Below are positions 1-7,640 of a stretch of DNA of 7,698 bases, piece by piece. Each line of letters starts with the position of its first letter. Positions within the stretch are counted from its first letter, which is position 1. Location of the stretch: assembly GCA_018224505.1 (NCBI GenBank), contig JAGTVD010000506.1, positions 1-7,698 on the forward strand, given 5' to 3'. Made by a program: the position numbers and the translations under genes. The notes under the pieces are model-generated. The model saw nothing but the letters and a program-made list of their open reading frames with translations. It ran no database searches and was not told where the DNA came from. This stretch comes from Desulfatitalea sp. (GTDB taxonomy: Bacteria > Desulfobacterota > Desulfobacteria > Desulfobacterales > Desulfosarcinaceae).

Positions 1-11
1 CACGGGACCCC

Positions 12-47
12 GTGCCGGCACGATCGCGGCTAAAAGCCGCTCCCACA
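12..47 (-). repeat. REP-like palindromic element
   Basis: Positions 26-40 form a perfect 6-bp stem, GCGGCT, a 3-nt AAA loop and AGCCGC. On the minus strand the hairpin is preceded by GTGGGAG and followed by CGATC. That layout, a GGAG-type head next to a GC-rich hairpin, is the one known for bacterial REP sequences mobilised by RAYT (TnpA-REP) transposases. A second perfect palindrome, GTGCCGGCAC (12-21), abuts it, and a third pairing CACGG/CCGTG lies at 1-14. No RAYT gene is in the window, so mobility in trans is inferred. It could also serve as a transcription-attenuating hairpin for whatever lies to the left. Confidence 0.6.
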
Positions 48-115
48 TTCAGGGCGCCTCGGAGAAAGTGAGCCCAGGCCCACCCCCCAAGCAGTCAACC
101 CATCACCCAACCACC

Positions 116-249
116 AACCGAACAACTACCCAACCGAACAACCGAACAACCGAATAACCGCCCCACGGCCCAACCGAACAACCCCTCAACCGCACAACCC
201 AAAAAACCCAATCAACCCAACAAACCCTACAAACCCAATAAACCCACCG
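116..249. repeat. octamer-to-nonamer tandem repeat array
   Basis: Units start at 116, 124, 132, 140, 148, 156, 164, 172, 180 and 188, a strict 8-bp period with consensus AACCGAAC. The unit at 164 is degenerate but keeps the phase. From 196 the period becomes exactly 9 bp, with units at 196, 205, 214, 223, 232 and 241 of form AACCC plus four variable bases. The array stops at the left end of the MITE at 251. One strand is almost only A and C. This resembles the short tandem repeats seen in some bacterial intergenic regions that grow by replication slippage. No function can be read from it. Confidence 0.8.
198..245 (-). other. potential G-quadruplex (six GGG runs)
   Basis: On the minus strand the nonamer array gives six GGG runs separated each time by exactly 6 nt of mainly T-rich sequence (plus-strand CCC at 198, 207, 216, 225, 234 and 243). 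This satisfies the usual G3-N1-7 pattern for a four-run quadruplex with spare runs. It lies about 150-195 nt downstream of the stop codon of the minus-strand lipoprotein gene, so it could form in that mRNA's 3' region or in the single-stranded DNA. Loops of 6 nt give only moderate expected stability. Folding is inference. Confidence 0.45.
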
Positions 250-250
250 C

Positions 251-393
251 GTGTCCATCCGGAAATGGTAGATTGCGGTTCAGATCAAGGCCGCAGCGAT
301 TTTGAAACCGCAGGCGTAGTGTGGCTACGTCGAGGATTTCAAAAGAGCGAGAACGCAGAGATGGAGCGCAAGATGCCGTTTCCGGGTGGACAC
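251..393. mobile_element. MITE-like palindromic element with 18-bp terminal inverted repeats
   Basis: The ends, 251-268 and 376-393, are inverted repeats matching at 16 of 18 positions (GTGTCCAYCCGGAAAYGG). The whole 143-bp element is a gapless imperfect palindrome centred on base 322: 45 of 69 arm positions are Watson-Crick complementary, including a perfect TTTTGAAA/TTTCAAAA pair (300-307 with 337-344) and a central hairpin CGTAG-5 nt-CTACG (315-329). It has no transposase, and I see no clear target duplication. A partial relative of the left arm recurs at 7561. The right end gives the final base of the stop codon of the minus-strand lipoprotein gene. The best reading is a non-autonomous miniature transposable element moved by a transposase encoded elsewhere. 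In the 3' region of the mRNA it would fold into a long hairpin. Confidence 0.75.
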
Positions 394-1914
394 TACCTCA
401 CCGGAATCCCATACCGCTGCGTGATAATTTCGTCGATCAGGGGCAGTTCCGCCGGGTCGAGGAACAGCAGCTTAGGGTGTTGGCGCAGTTCGATGCGGTG
501 GAAGCCGTCCACCGGGGTCCGCAGGGACCGGGGCACGTCGGCGAGGTTGCGGATCGGTTGTCCGTTGATGCGCAGCACCTCCAGGTTGGAGATGGGTTCG
601 AAACCGATGGTGTAGGAGGTCGGTATGACGCTGGAGATGATGACGATCTTTTCGCGCTGGTCGCTGTCGAGGTAGTCCTGGTTCTGCTGGTAGTAGAGCA
701 GATGGATGGGTGCGTTGGCTTGCCAGTCGGTGCCGTACTCGCGCAGGTAGGACATGGACAGCTCCTGGAGCACCAGGCCCCCCACGATGAGATGTTCGGG
801 CGCCTGGTCGACCATGTACGGCGGCACCAGGAACTGCTCCGGCCGCCGGTGGCCCAGCACGATTTCCAGGTCCAGGATCCCGCCGTCGCGAAACACCTGG
901 AACGGGACCTTGTCCCCCACATGGTAGTGGGTCCGGATCAGGTGCACCAGCGAGGTTTGCCCATAGCGGGGATGTTCATAGCGGCCGGTGTTGGTCAGTT
1001 GGAAATCGCCGATGCGCAGCAGCACATCCCCGGCGCGCAGGCCGGCCTCGTCAGCCGGACCGCCCCGGATCACCTTGCGCACATAGATGCCGGTCAGCGC
1101 CTCGGGCAGGCCGATATAGCGCCGCAGCTGCGGGTCGAGGGTCGGTCCGTAGTGGAAGGCCCCCATGGGGAAACCGCGGTAGGGCGCCTCCCCGGCATCC
1201 TCCAGAAAGTGGCGGATCACCGGCGTGGCGACCACCTCCACGGCCTGGCCCGACGGGTTCTGGCGCAGCACCAGGCCCGCCAGGGCATTGCCCTTGACCA
1301 CCGGCAAGGTGATGCTGTTGAAACGGTAGGGCAAGCTGGCGTCGAGGTGGTAGGTCAAAAAATGGTTGTCCTGGAAATAAGCACCCAGTTCCACCGAAGT
1401 GACCTCGCCGCTGGCCGGAATCACCACCCCGCCGGGATTGACCTGCCAGACACTCAGCAGGTCGCCCACCGCCACATCGCCGGCCAGATCCATGGGCTTG
1501 CGCCCTTCGAGCAGCAGCGGATCGAGGGGGCGCAGCAGCGCCAGGTTGGCCTCGTAATCCACCACATGCACCTCGGCCGGCGCCTTGCGCCGGGTGTCGA
1601 GGGTTTCCAGCTCGATATAGCGTTGATCGGCCACCAGCAAACCGTTGACCAATACCTGACCGCCGGCGACAATCACCCCGATGGCCGTCTGGGTGGCCGG
1701 GCGCTGCTGCTGCCAGGGCCTGTTGAAAAGATATCCCTGGCGCGTGACCGTCACGCGCAGCAACGATTCACGGGCATCGGCGGGCACCGAATCAAGGGAA
1801 GTCGCCCCCCGCAGCGTGCCGCAGGCCGTGATCCCAAGGCCAACAAGGCCAATCAACAGGATCAGGACCGTGCGCACGAGCCGGGTGCGGTGGCTGTCGA
1901 AATATTTTTTCAGA

Positions 1915-1925
<11 letters not shown>
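393..1925 (-). CDS. lipoprotein HtrA/Deg-like pseudoprotease with PDZ domains
   Basis: This 510-residue protein has the layout of the protease encoded just upstream. A basic N-terminus and hydrophobic segment (about 17-33) end in the lipobox ITAC, with Cys35 as likely lipidation site, so it should be anchored to a membrane on the periplasmic side. The trypsin-like domain covers about 50-245, but the catalytic positions are changed: His of TNAHVV aligns with Leu96, Asp of DLAML with Asn127, and the GNSGG loop is FNSIT around Ser204. A PDZ domain follows at about 275-355 (LTGIYV, AGLRAGDVLLRIG). A second PDZ-like region is at about 378-490 and includes LIVGGLVLQELSMSYL. The second PDZ region recalls the Deg9-type Do-like proteases of plants. 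The chosen ATG overlaps the upstream stop by 11 bp (ATGAAAAGTAA), suggesting translational coupling; an in-frame ATG at 1994 would spoil the lipoprotein signal. The role is probably scaffold, adaptor or regulator of the active protease; proteolysis by this protein is unlikely. Confidence 0.85.
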
Positions 1926-3500
<1,575 letters not shown>

Positions 3501-3501
<1 letters not shown>

Positions 3502-3530
3502 TGACCCTGGCCCCCTGTTCGATGTATGCA
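3501..3530 (+). promoter_or_regulatory. weak candidate promoter for cydAB operon
   Basis: TTGACC (3501-3506) followed after 18 bp by TATGCA (3525-3530) is the best sigma70-like pair I can find upstream of cydA. The -35 is good, the -10 poor and the spacing one base long. Its -10 overlaps the 17-bp inverted repeat, so a factor bound there could control it. The -35 would overlap the protease start codon. It would leave a leader of about 80 nt. Confidence 0.25.
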
Positions 3531-3543
3531 TGCAGAACATGCA
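3527..3543. promoter_or_regulatory. 17-bp inverted repeat, candidate operator
   Basis: TGCATG, five bases, CATGCA is a perfect 6-bp inverted repeat in the 119-bp gap between the divergent operons. It falls at the expected transcription start of the protease promoter and over the -10 of the candidate cydA promoter, the usual position for a repressor site. It matches neither the FNR (TTGAT-N4-ATCAA) nor the Rex consensus, so I do not name a regulator. Confidence 0.4.
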
Positions 3544-3547
3544 CAAC

Positions 3548-3576
3548 ACTTTAGGGCAATTCCGGTTGGATCGCAA
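3548..3576 (-). promoter_or_regulatory. candidate sigma70-like promoter of protease operon
   Basis: Reading the minus strand, TTGCGA (3576-3571) is followed after exactly 17 bp by TAAAGT (3553-3548). Transcription would start near 3541, about 40 nt before the chosen protease ATG at 3501. This supports that start over the ATG at 3597, which would lie upstream of the promoter. The element is found by eye only. Confidence 0.4.
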
Positions 3577-3620
3577 CAGTTTCACCACCGAAGACAAACC
3601 CCCAACAATGGAAGGACGTC

Positions 3621-4985
3621 ATGGACACCCTGCTCCTTTCCAGAATCCAGTTTGGATTGACCACCAGTTTTCACATCATCTTTCCCACCCTGACCATCGG
3701 GCTGGCCATCTTTCTCGTGGCGGTCGAGGCCCTGTGGCTGCGCACCCGGGACGAGTTGTACTACCGCATGTACCGCTTCTGGGTGAAAATCTTCGCCATT
3801 CACTTCACCGTGGGCGTGGTGACCGGCATCGCCCTGGCCTTCGAATTCGGCACCAACTTCGCCGTCTTTTCCCAAAAGGTGGGCAACATCCTCGCCCCCA
3901 TGCTCGCCTTCGAAGGCATGACCGCCTTTTTCCTCGAAGCCGGCTTCCTGGGCATCATGCTTTTCGGCTGGCACCGCGTGCCCCCGGCCCTGCACTTTCT
4001 TTCCACCTGCCTGGTGGGCCTGGGCGCCTCCCTTTCCGCCTTCTGGATCATGGCGGCCAATGCCTGGATGCAGACCCCGGCGGGCTTCGAGATCGTGGAC
4101 GGCACCTACATGCTCACCAGCTGGTGGGAGGCGATCTTCAACCCCGCCTTTCCCACCCACCTGGCCCACATGCTGCTGGCCAGCTATGCCACCGCCGCCT
4201 TCGTCGTGGCCGGCATCAGCGCCTACTACCTGCTCAAGGGCCGCGAGACCGCCTTTTACCGGCGCTCCCTGGGATTGGCGCTGATCATCGCCGCCGTGGC
4301 AGCTCCGCTGCAAGTGATCGTGGGCGATTTCAAGGGGGTTTCGGTGGCCGACCACCAACCGGTCAAACTGGCGGCCATGGAGGCCCATTGGGAAACCAAT
4401 GTGGACCGCGGCGCGCCATTTATCCTCTTTGCCATCCCCGACAGCGCCAACGAACGCAACCGCTTCGAAATCCAAGTCCCCAACCTGCTCAGCCTGCTGA
4501 TCACCCGCACCCTGGACGGCCGGATTCCGGGGTTGAAGGAGTTCCCCGCCGACGAACGGCCCAACGTTCTGGTCACCTTCTGGACGTTTCGCATCATGGT
4601 GGGCATCGGGTTCATCTTTCTGGGCGTCATGCTCTGGGCCGGCCTCTTGTGGTGGCGCCGCAAGCTGTTCGACACCCCCCTGTTTCTCAAAGCCCTGGTG
4701 GTGATCCAGCCCCTGGGCTTCGTGGCCACCATCTTCGGATGGCTGACCGCCGAAATCGGCCGCCAGCCGTGGCTGGTGTACGGACTGATGCGCACCAGCG
4801 AGGGGGTGAGCCCCATCGCCGCCGGCAACGTGGTGTGGTCCCTGGCGCTGTTCTGCCTCTTTTTCGGCATCATCGGCGTATCCTACTTTTACTACACCAT
4901 CCGCACCTTGGAAAACGGGCCCGATTACGACAGCCCCATCCCCCCCATCCAGCGCATGGCGGGCGTTCAGGCGCTCCAAAAGTAG
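3621..4985 (+). CDS. cydA: cytochrome bd-type quinol oxidase subunit I (short Q-loop)
   Basis: Haem-carrying subunit of a membrane quinol:O2 oxidoreductase that reduces O2 to water. It has 454 residues and about nine membrane helices. Family residues are visible: His18 (high-spin haem site), Glu98 and Glu106 in FEGMTAFFLEAGF, His183 (LAHMLLASY) and Met326 (FRIMVG) for haem b558, and Glu378 with Arg381 in GWLTAEIGRQPW. Lys249 and Glu254 of the quinol-binding loop are in KLAAMEAHWET. The segment between the b558 ligands lacks the long C-terminal Q-loop insertion of the E. coli enzyme (522 residues), so it belongs to the short-Q-loop/CIO-like class; the Met326 and Glu378 spacing is nearly that of the Geobacillus enzyme. 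GAAGGA lies 4 nt before the ATG. It starts a three-gene operon and diverges from the protease operon. In an anaerobe it would serve O2 removal or microaerobic respiration (inference). Confidence 0.96.
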   Translation: MDTLLLSRIQFGLTTSFHIIFPTLTIGLAIFLVAVEALWLRTRDELYYRMYRFWVKIFAIHFTVGVVTGIALAFEFGTNFAVFSQKVGNILAPMLAFEGMTAFFLEAGFLGIMLFGWHRVPPALHFLSTCLVGLGASLSAFWIMAANAWMQTPAGFEIVDGTYMLTSWWEAIFNPAFPTHLAHMLLASYATAAFVVAGISAYYLLKGRETAFYRRSLGLALIIAAVAAPLQVIVGDFKGVSVADHQPVKLAAMEAHWETNVDRGAPFILFAIPDSANERNRFEIQVPNLLSLLITRTLDGRIPGLKEFPADERPNVLVTFWTFRIMVGIGFIFLGVMLWAGLLWWRRKLFDTPLFLKALVVIQPLGFVATIFGWLTAEIGRQPWLVYGLMRTSEGVSPIAAGNVVWSLALFCLFFGIIGVSYFYYTIRTLENGPDYDSPIPPIQRMAGVQALQK

Positions 4986-5006
4986 CAGCGAAGGAGGATT
5001 GCAATC

Positions 5007-6002
5007 ATGTTTTTAATCAACCTGTGGGCCTGCCTGGTCGGCGTGGTGATCATTCTCTATGTGATTCTGGACGGTTTCAGCCTGGGCGTGGGAATCCTCT
5101 TTCCCTCGGCCCAGAGCGAAGAGCAGCGTGACGTGATGATGGGCAGCATCGCACCGGTGTGGGATGTGAACCAGACCTGGATCGTCTTCGGCGCCGCCGG
5201 CTTGTTCGCCACCTTCCCCACCACCTACACGGTGATGTTCAGCGCGCTTTACATTCCGCTGTTCACCTTTCTGTTCGGGCTGGTCTTCCGGGGCGTGGCC
5301 TTCGAGTTCCGGACCAATTCAACCCACAAGACCGCCTGGAGCCGCGCCTTTTTCGGCGGCAGCCTCGTGGCCGCCTTCGGCCAGGGACTCACCCTGGGCG
5401 CCTATATCTCCGGCATCCGGGTGCACAACGGCGTGTTCGCCGGCGGCGCCTTCGACTGGCTGACCCCCTTCAACCTCCTGGTGGGCCTGGCCCTGGTCGC
5501 CGGATACGCCCTGCTGGGGGCCAGCTACCTGATCATCAAAACCAGCGGGGAGGTCCAGCAAAGAGCCTACCGCCAGGCATGGGCCGCCGCCTGGGCCGTG
5601 GCCGCCTTCATGCTGATCGTCAGCATCTGGACGCCGTTCCAGGCACCGGACATCATGACCCGCTGGTGGACGGCGCCGCGCATCTATTTTGTGTGGCTGT
5701 TCCCCGTCGTGGGACTGGTGGGATTTATTTTGCTGCTCCGGGGCATCCAGCGCCAGGCCGAAACCATCCCGTTCCGCTTCACCCTGTTGCTGTTTCTCTC
5801 CGCCTACCTGGGATTGCAATCCGGGGTCTACCCCTATGCCATCCTGCCGGACATCACCATCTTCGAAGCCGCCGCCCAACCCGAAACCCAGATGATCACC
5901 CTGATCGGGGCGCTGATCACCCTGCCCTTCATCCTGGGCTACACCTTTTACTGCTACTGGGTTTTCCGCGGCAAAGTCACCGACGACGTGATGTACCACT
6001 GA
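5007..6002 (+). CDS. cydB: cytochrome bd-type quinol oxidase subunit II
   Basis: Second large subunit of the bd oxidase, structurally paired with CydA and needed for its assembly. It has 331 residues, mostly membrane helices (about eight or nine). The N-terminal DGFSLGVGIL (22-31) and WDVNQTW (52-58) followed by GAAGLFATFP are the family signatures. A strong AAGGAGG (4991-4997) sits 9 nt before the ATG, and only 21 bp separate it from the cydA stop, so the two are cotranscribed. The length fits short CioB/CydB proteins. No small CydX-like reading frame follows: the next gene starts 17 bp downstream. The protein is intact. Confidence 0.95.
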   Translation: MFLINLWACLVGVVIILYVILDGFSLGVGILFPSAQSEEQRDVMMGSIAPVWDVNQTWIVFGAAGLFATFPTTYTVMFSALYIPLFTFLFGLVFRGVAFEFRTNSTHKTAWSRAFFGGSLVAAFGQGLTLGAYISGIRVHNGVFAGGAFDWLTPFNLLVGLALVAGYALLGASYLIIKTSGEVQQRAYRQAWAAAWAVAAFMLIVSIWTPFQAPDIMTRWWTAPRIYFVWLFPVVGLVGFILLLRGIQRQAETIPFRFTLLLFLSAYLGLQSGVYPYAILPDITIFEAAAQPETQMITLIGALITLPFILGYTFYCYWVFRGKVTDDVMYH

Positions 6003-6019
6003 TACCCCAAGGAGTTCGA

Positions 6020-7564
6020 ATGCGTGATTTTGATGCCATCGTGGTCGGCAGCGGCGCCGGCGGCCTCACCGCGGCCCTGCGCCTGACCCAACTGGGGGCC
6101 TCGGTGCTGCTGCTGGAAGCCATGCCGTCGTTCGGCGGCTACATGAACCCGTTCAAACGCAAGGGCTACACCTTCGACACCGGCGTGCACTACCTGGGCA
6201 AGCTGGGGCCCGGGGGCACGTTCCGGATGATGCTGCAACTGCTGGAACTGGACAAGGCCGTCTCCTTCGTCGAGATCGACCCCGATGGATTCGACCGCTA
6301 CCATTTTCCCGATTTCGAACTCCGGATCTGCAAAAACCGCTCCGCGTACCAGCAGCGGCTGGAAGCCATGTTCCCCGGAGAGCAAAAAGCGATCCGCCAC
6401 TACTTCGATGTGATCGAACGCCTGCTCAACGCCTTCTCCGACCCCCACGGGCCGCCCAAAACCTGGCTGGACAGGATTCGCTACATCCTGCGCCATCGCG
6501 TCCTGATGAAGTACCACAGCGCCACCTACCAGAAAATGCTCGACGGCATCACCCGCAATCCACAGTTGACGGCAGCGCTCTCCGCCCACTGCGGCAATTG
6601 CGGCCTGCCGCCCAACCGGGCCTCGGCCATCGTCAGCCTGATGCTGCTCGATCACTACATGGACGGCGCCTTCTACCCCAAAGGCGGCAGCGGCGCCCTG
6701 CGCGACGCCTTCGTCGCCGGGCTGCAGCGCAATGAAGCGACACTGAAGAACCACGCGCCGGTCACGCACATCGCCCGGGACCCGCGGGGGTTCACCGTCA
6801 CCACCGCTCAAGGCGACACCTACACCGCCCGGACCGTCATCAGCAACGCGGACCCGCTGATCACCTTGCGCCGGCTCGTCGACCCGGCCATCATCCCCCG
6901 GGCGACGAAAAAGAAAATCGCCCGCATGACGCCTTCCCAAGGCGCCTTCTACGCCTTTGTGGGCACCTCCCTGGACCTGGCCGCCGCCGGCATGACCGAC
7001 GCCAACATCATCCATTTCGCCCACACGGATGTGAACCGCAACTTCGACGCCATTGCCGGGCGGGCGGCCTCGGAACCCTTTCCCTACTTCTTCATGACCT
7101 CGCCGTCCCTGAAGGACCCGGAATCCAGCCACGCCCCCGCCGGCTGCCACTGCCTGGAAATCATCAGCGGCCTGGGCGAAAAAGACCTCTTCAAACCATG
7201 GGCCCATCTGCCCAGCCGCAAACGGGGCCCTGAATATGAGCGGCTCAAGCAGCAGATCGGACAGCAACTGATCCACTCCGCCGAACGCTACCTGCCCGAC
7301 CTGAGCCGGCACATCGAATTCGTCGAATTTGCCACGCCCCTGACCAACGCCTACTGGGTCAACGCCTTCGAAGGCGCCAACTTCGGCCCCGACCAGACCC
7401 CGAAACAATTCGGCCCGGGCCGCTTCCTGGATTGCAAATCCGGCATCGACGGACTCTTCCTCGTCGGCGCCGGCACCATCAGCAGCGGCGTCCTGGGCTG
7501 CATGGCCTCGGGCGTCTGGGCCGCCCAGCAAGCCAGGGACTATTTAAAAGTAAAAAATCCGTAG
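6020..7564 (+). CDS. FAD-dependent oxidoreductase, phytoene desaturase/retinol saturase-like
   Basis: This soluble or membrane-associated flavoprotein of 514 residues belongs to the amine-oxidase-like family that includes CrtI phytoene desaturases, CrtISO carotenoid isomerases and RetSat. The N-terminal FAD site is a Rossmann motif VVGSGAGG (8-15) ending at acidic Glu33, followed by FGGYMNPFKRKGYTFDTGVHYLG, which is typical of the family (shown in pieces: FGGYMNPF, then DTGVHY). The C-terminal FAD motif GLFLVGAGTISSGVLGCMAS lies at about 477-496. It also carries CGNC at 191-194, a CxxC pair. The ATG has AAGGAG five bases upstream and is 17 bp after cydB, so it should be the third gene of the oxidase operon. 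No carotenoid genes are visible nearby, so the substrate is unknown; a quinone, isoprenoid or lipid polyene is possible (inference). The stop codon lies at the start of a dispersed-repeat copy, so the last few residues may have been changed by its insertion. Confidence 0.85.
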   Translation: MRDFDAIVVGSGAGGLTAALRLTQLGASVLLLEAMPSFGGYMNPFKRKGYTFDTGVHYLGKLGPGGTFRMMLQLLELDKAVSFVEIDPDGFDRYHFPDFELRICKNRSAYQQRLEAMFPGEQKAIRHYFDVIERLLNAFSDPHGPPKTWLDRIRYILRHRVLMKYHSATYQKMLDGITRNPQLTAALSAHCGNCGLPPNRASAIVSLMLLDHYMDGAFYPKGGSGALRDAFVAGLQRNEATLKNHAPVTHIARDPRGFTVTTAQGDTYTARTVISNADPLITLRRLVDPAIIPRATKKKIARMTPSQGAFYAFVGTSLDLAAAGMTDANIIHFAHTDVNRNFDAIAGRAASEPFPYFFMTSPSLKDPESSHAPAGCHCLEIISGLGEKDLFKPWAHLPSRKRGPEYERLKQQIGQQLIHSAERYLPDLSRHIEFVEFATPLTNAYWVNAFEGANFGPDQTPKQFGPGRFLDCKSGIDGLFLVGAGTISSGVLGCMASGVWAAQQARDYLKVKNP

Positions 7565-7627
7565 AGTGCGGCTCAGATCAAGCCCGCGGCAATTTTGAAA
7601 CCACACGTGTCGGCCCACCGGGCCGAC
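7561..7627. repeat. partial copy of the 251-393 palindromic element
   Basis: Bases 7561-7610 align without gaps to 268-317 in the same orientation with 42 of 50 identities, including TCAGATCAAG and ATTTTGAAACC. The left terminal repeat is missing, and after the central hairpin (7609-7627) the right arm is not present. The hairpin sits in the same place as the central hairpin of the full element but has a different sequence that still pairs. The TAG stop of the upstream FAD gene (7562-7564) lies inside the matching region. Confidence 0.7.
7609..7627. terminator. perfect 8-bp hairpin between convergent genes
   Basis: GTCGGCCC, loop ACC, GGGCCGAC is a perfect GC-rich stem 45 bp after the FAD gene stop and 14 bp after the stop of the convergent minus-strand gene. 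It is well placed as a bidirectional terminator, but neither side has a U-tract, so it may only stabilise 3' ends or be a relic of the repeat centre. Confidence 0.4.
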
Positions 7628-7640
7628 CCACCTAAACCCC

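Larger units (their letters stand above)
1..250. other. gene-free, repeat-rich intergenic region
   Basis: No credible gene is visible on either strand. The stretch holds a REP-like hairpin (12-47), about 70 bp of unremarkable sequence (48-115), and a C/A-rich tandem array (116-249). A short open frame continues through the 9-bp units because nine is a multiple of three, reading Asn-Pro-X repeats, but it has no start or ribosome binding site, and the preceding 8-bp units would break any frame. I therefore read the region as non-coding. Confidence 0.8.

Noticed and set aside
116..249. Possible CRISPR array
   Set aside because: Units are 8-9 bp without spacers of 30 bp or so; this is a simple tandem repeat.
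251..268. Assignment of the MITE ends to a named IS family
   Set aside because: I cannot match GTGTCCAYCCGGAAAYGG to a specific family from memory with confidence, and no transposase is in the window.
265..615. 116-codon plus-strand frame starting inside the MITE
   Set aside because: The start lies within the terminal repeat, there is no Shine-Dalgarno sequence, and the frame runs into the antisense of the lipoprotein gene.
3527..3553. FNR or Rex site upstream of cydA
   Set aside because: The inverted repeat TGCATG-N5-CATGCA fits neither TTGAT-N4-ATCAA nor the 18-bp TTGTG-N8-CACAA pattern; only one Rex-like half (CACAA at 3542-3546) is present.
3502..3597. Start of the protease at ATG 3597
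   Set aside because: It would put the extra 32 residues before the signal peptide and translate through the -35/-10 pair and the inverted repeat, leaving only 23 bp to cydA.
3582..4979. 465-codon minus-strand open frame opposite cydA
   Set aside because: It mirrors cydA almost end to end, is rich in Gly, Gln, His and Asp, has no hydrophobic or catalytic pattern, and cydA is certain.
5954..7531. 525-codon minus-strand open frame opposite the FAD oxidoreductase
   Set aside because: It is a shadow of a clear flavoprotein, with no own signals.
7432..7635. 67-codon plus-strand frame over the end of the FAD gene and the repeat
   Set aside because: It overlaps the conserved C-terminal FAD motif in another frame and shows no start signal.
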